A DNA stretch of 64,000 bases from assembly GCF_024158035.1 (NCBI RefSeq), contig NZ_JAMZEK010000004.1, forward strand, positions 62,001 through 126,000, in the 5' to 3' direction. Origin of the DNA: Dyella lutea (GTDB lineage: Bacteria > Pseudomonadota > Gammaproteobacteria > Xanthomonadales > Rhodanobacteraceae). Positions 63,480 to 64,000 of this stretch are shown here, in pieces (the first letter of the stretch is position 1; the number at the start of each line of letters is the position of its first letter). Below the pieces are notes generated by a model that had not been told where the DNA came from, ran no database searches, and was given only the letters and a program-made list of their open reading frames with translations. The translations under genes were made by a program, and so were the position numbers.

Positions 63480-63860
63480 TCATGCGTACTGCGCGATGCC
63501 GTTGCCGAAGGACCAGTTCTCTCGCGCGGTTTCCACCAGGTTGATGAACACGTCTTCCGGACGCAGCCCGGGGTCGGCGGCGAGCTTCTCAGCGACGCGG
63601 CGGTAGAAAGCCTGCTTCTGCACCACCGTGCGGCTGTTGTTGCAGACGATCTGCACGATGACCAGATCGTCGCTGCGCTCGATGCCGAGATAGTGCGGAT
63701 CGCAGTCGAACTCCGCGGGATCGTGCTGGTGGACCAGGATGAAGCGGTCGTCCTCCGGCACGCCGAAGGTCTCGCGCATGGCTTCGTAGACGCCGTTGCG
63801 CAGGGCGGCGAGATGGGCGGCGGGCTTGCCGCGGCGCAGCGAGATGCGGACGAGGGGCAT
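63480..63860 (-). CDS. tautomerase family protein
   Basis: A 126-residue protein of the 4-oxalocrotonate-tautomerase/MIF superfamily (tautomerase_2 type). It starts MPLVRISLRRGK, so after methionine removal Pro1 is the catalytic base. The first unit VYEAMRETFGVPEDDRFILV and the second AEKLAADPGLRPEDVFINLVE show the beta-alpha-beta repeat. GAAGGAGAA precedes the start at 63860. A gene on the same strand ends 23 bases upstream. Confidence 0.85.
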   Translation of the reverse strand: MPLVRISLRRGKPAAHLAALRNGVYEAMRETFGVPEDDRFILVHQHDPAEFDCDPHYLGIERSDDLVIVQIVCNNSRTVVQKQAFYRRVAEKLAADPGLRPEDVFINLVETARENWSFGNGIAQYA

Positions 63861-63883
63861 GGGGGTTCTCCTTCGAGCGGTTG

Positions 63884-64000
63884 TCAGTGCGCGATCGCGG
63901 CTTGCGAGACGTGGCCGACGCGGTAGAGGCGGCATGCGTTGTCGGTGAGCCCGGCGCGGAAGTCGGGCCACAGGCGGAAGCGCACCAGCGTCCAGCGGGT
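63884..64000 (-). CDS. C-terminal end of a gene cut by the window edge
   Basis: The last 38 codons of a frame entering from the right edge: WTLVRFRLWPDFRAGLTDN, then a tail ending HVSQAAIAH. The segment looks like real protein, but it is too short to name. It lies 23 bases before the tautomerase gene and probably shares its transcript. Confidence 0.5.
   Translation of the reverse strand, partial: TRWTLVRFRLWPDFRAGLTDNACRLYRVGHVSQAAIAH

Overview
The window is a GC-rich bacterial chromosome segment with strong G/C third-position codon bias. The gene types suggest a gammaproteobacterium of the Xanthomonadales, probably Rhodanobacteraceae (a Rhodanobacter, Dyella or Luteibacter-like organism). 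These include a GNAT-nitrilase fusion, hutF-type histidine degradation, tandem nucleotide pyrophosphatases, DUF2058 and DUF3429 proteins, and palindromic elements next to a REP-associated transposase (RAYT) relic. This placement is inferred from protein character only; there is no rRNA or tRNA to anchor it.

Layout. 0-31.8 kb is ordinary chromosome. It holds a ClC chloride/proton antiporter, a GNAT-nitrilase fusion, hutF, a three-gene ABC exporter (ATPase, FtsX permease, HlyD adaptor), and a Cpx-like envelope-stress locus (Spy/CpxP diverging from cpxR-cpxA around a perfect GTAAA-N5-GTAAA box). It continues with an MFS transporter, two tandem phosphodiesterases, an alkylation-repair pair (Ada-AlkA fusion coupled to ogt), soxR with a near-consensus SoxR box, chrA coupled to a Tat multicopper oxidase, an S41 peptidase and hutU.

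31.8-47.2 kb is the accessory zone. Lower-GC DNA directly behind hutU carries a 1268-residue SIR2-domain protein resembling defence-associated sirtuins. A convergent GHKL ATPase with a C-terminal RNxxxH (HEPN-like) motif and a small Xre regulator follow. After these come an ECF sigma factor with two small unknown genes, an SDR/LysR divergent pair, secreted hydrolases, and an AHH-nuclease/Imm11-like toxin-immunity pair. A family of palindromic elements (arm core GGGGACGTGGCTAATTAA, at least five loci) is scattered from 37.6 to 46.7 kb around a truncated, frameshifted RAYT gene. Several neighbouring genes take their stop codon from these elements.

47.4-64 kb is mixed housekeeping and accessory DNA: metallo-beta-lactamase-fold and alpha/beta hydrolases, a GlxA-type regulator, small secreted or membrane peptides, a PAS-GGDEF diguanylate cyclase, two VOC proteins (one FosX-like), DUF2058, a TonB-C-like secreted protein, a degenerate metallo-beta-lactamase-fold protein and a tautomerase. 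Decayed fragments of an alpha/beta hydrolase and a carboxymuconolactone decarboxylase lie here. Six stretches of more than 300 bases hold no convincing gene and are listed.

Starts were chosen from ribosome-binding sites, start/stop overlaps, signal peptides and family length. All family assignments were read by eye, with no database search.
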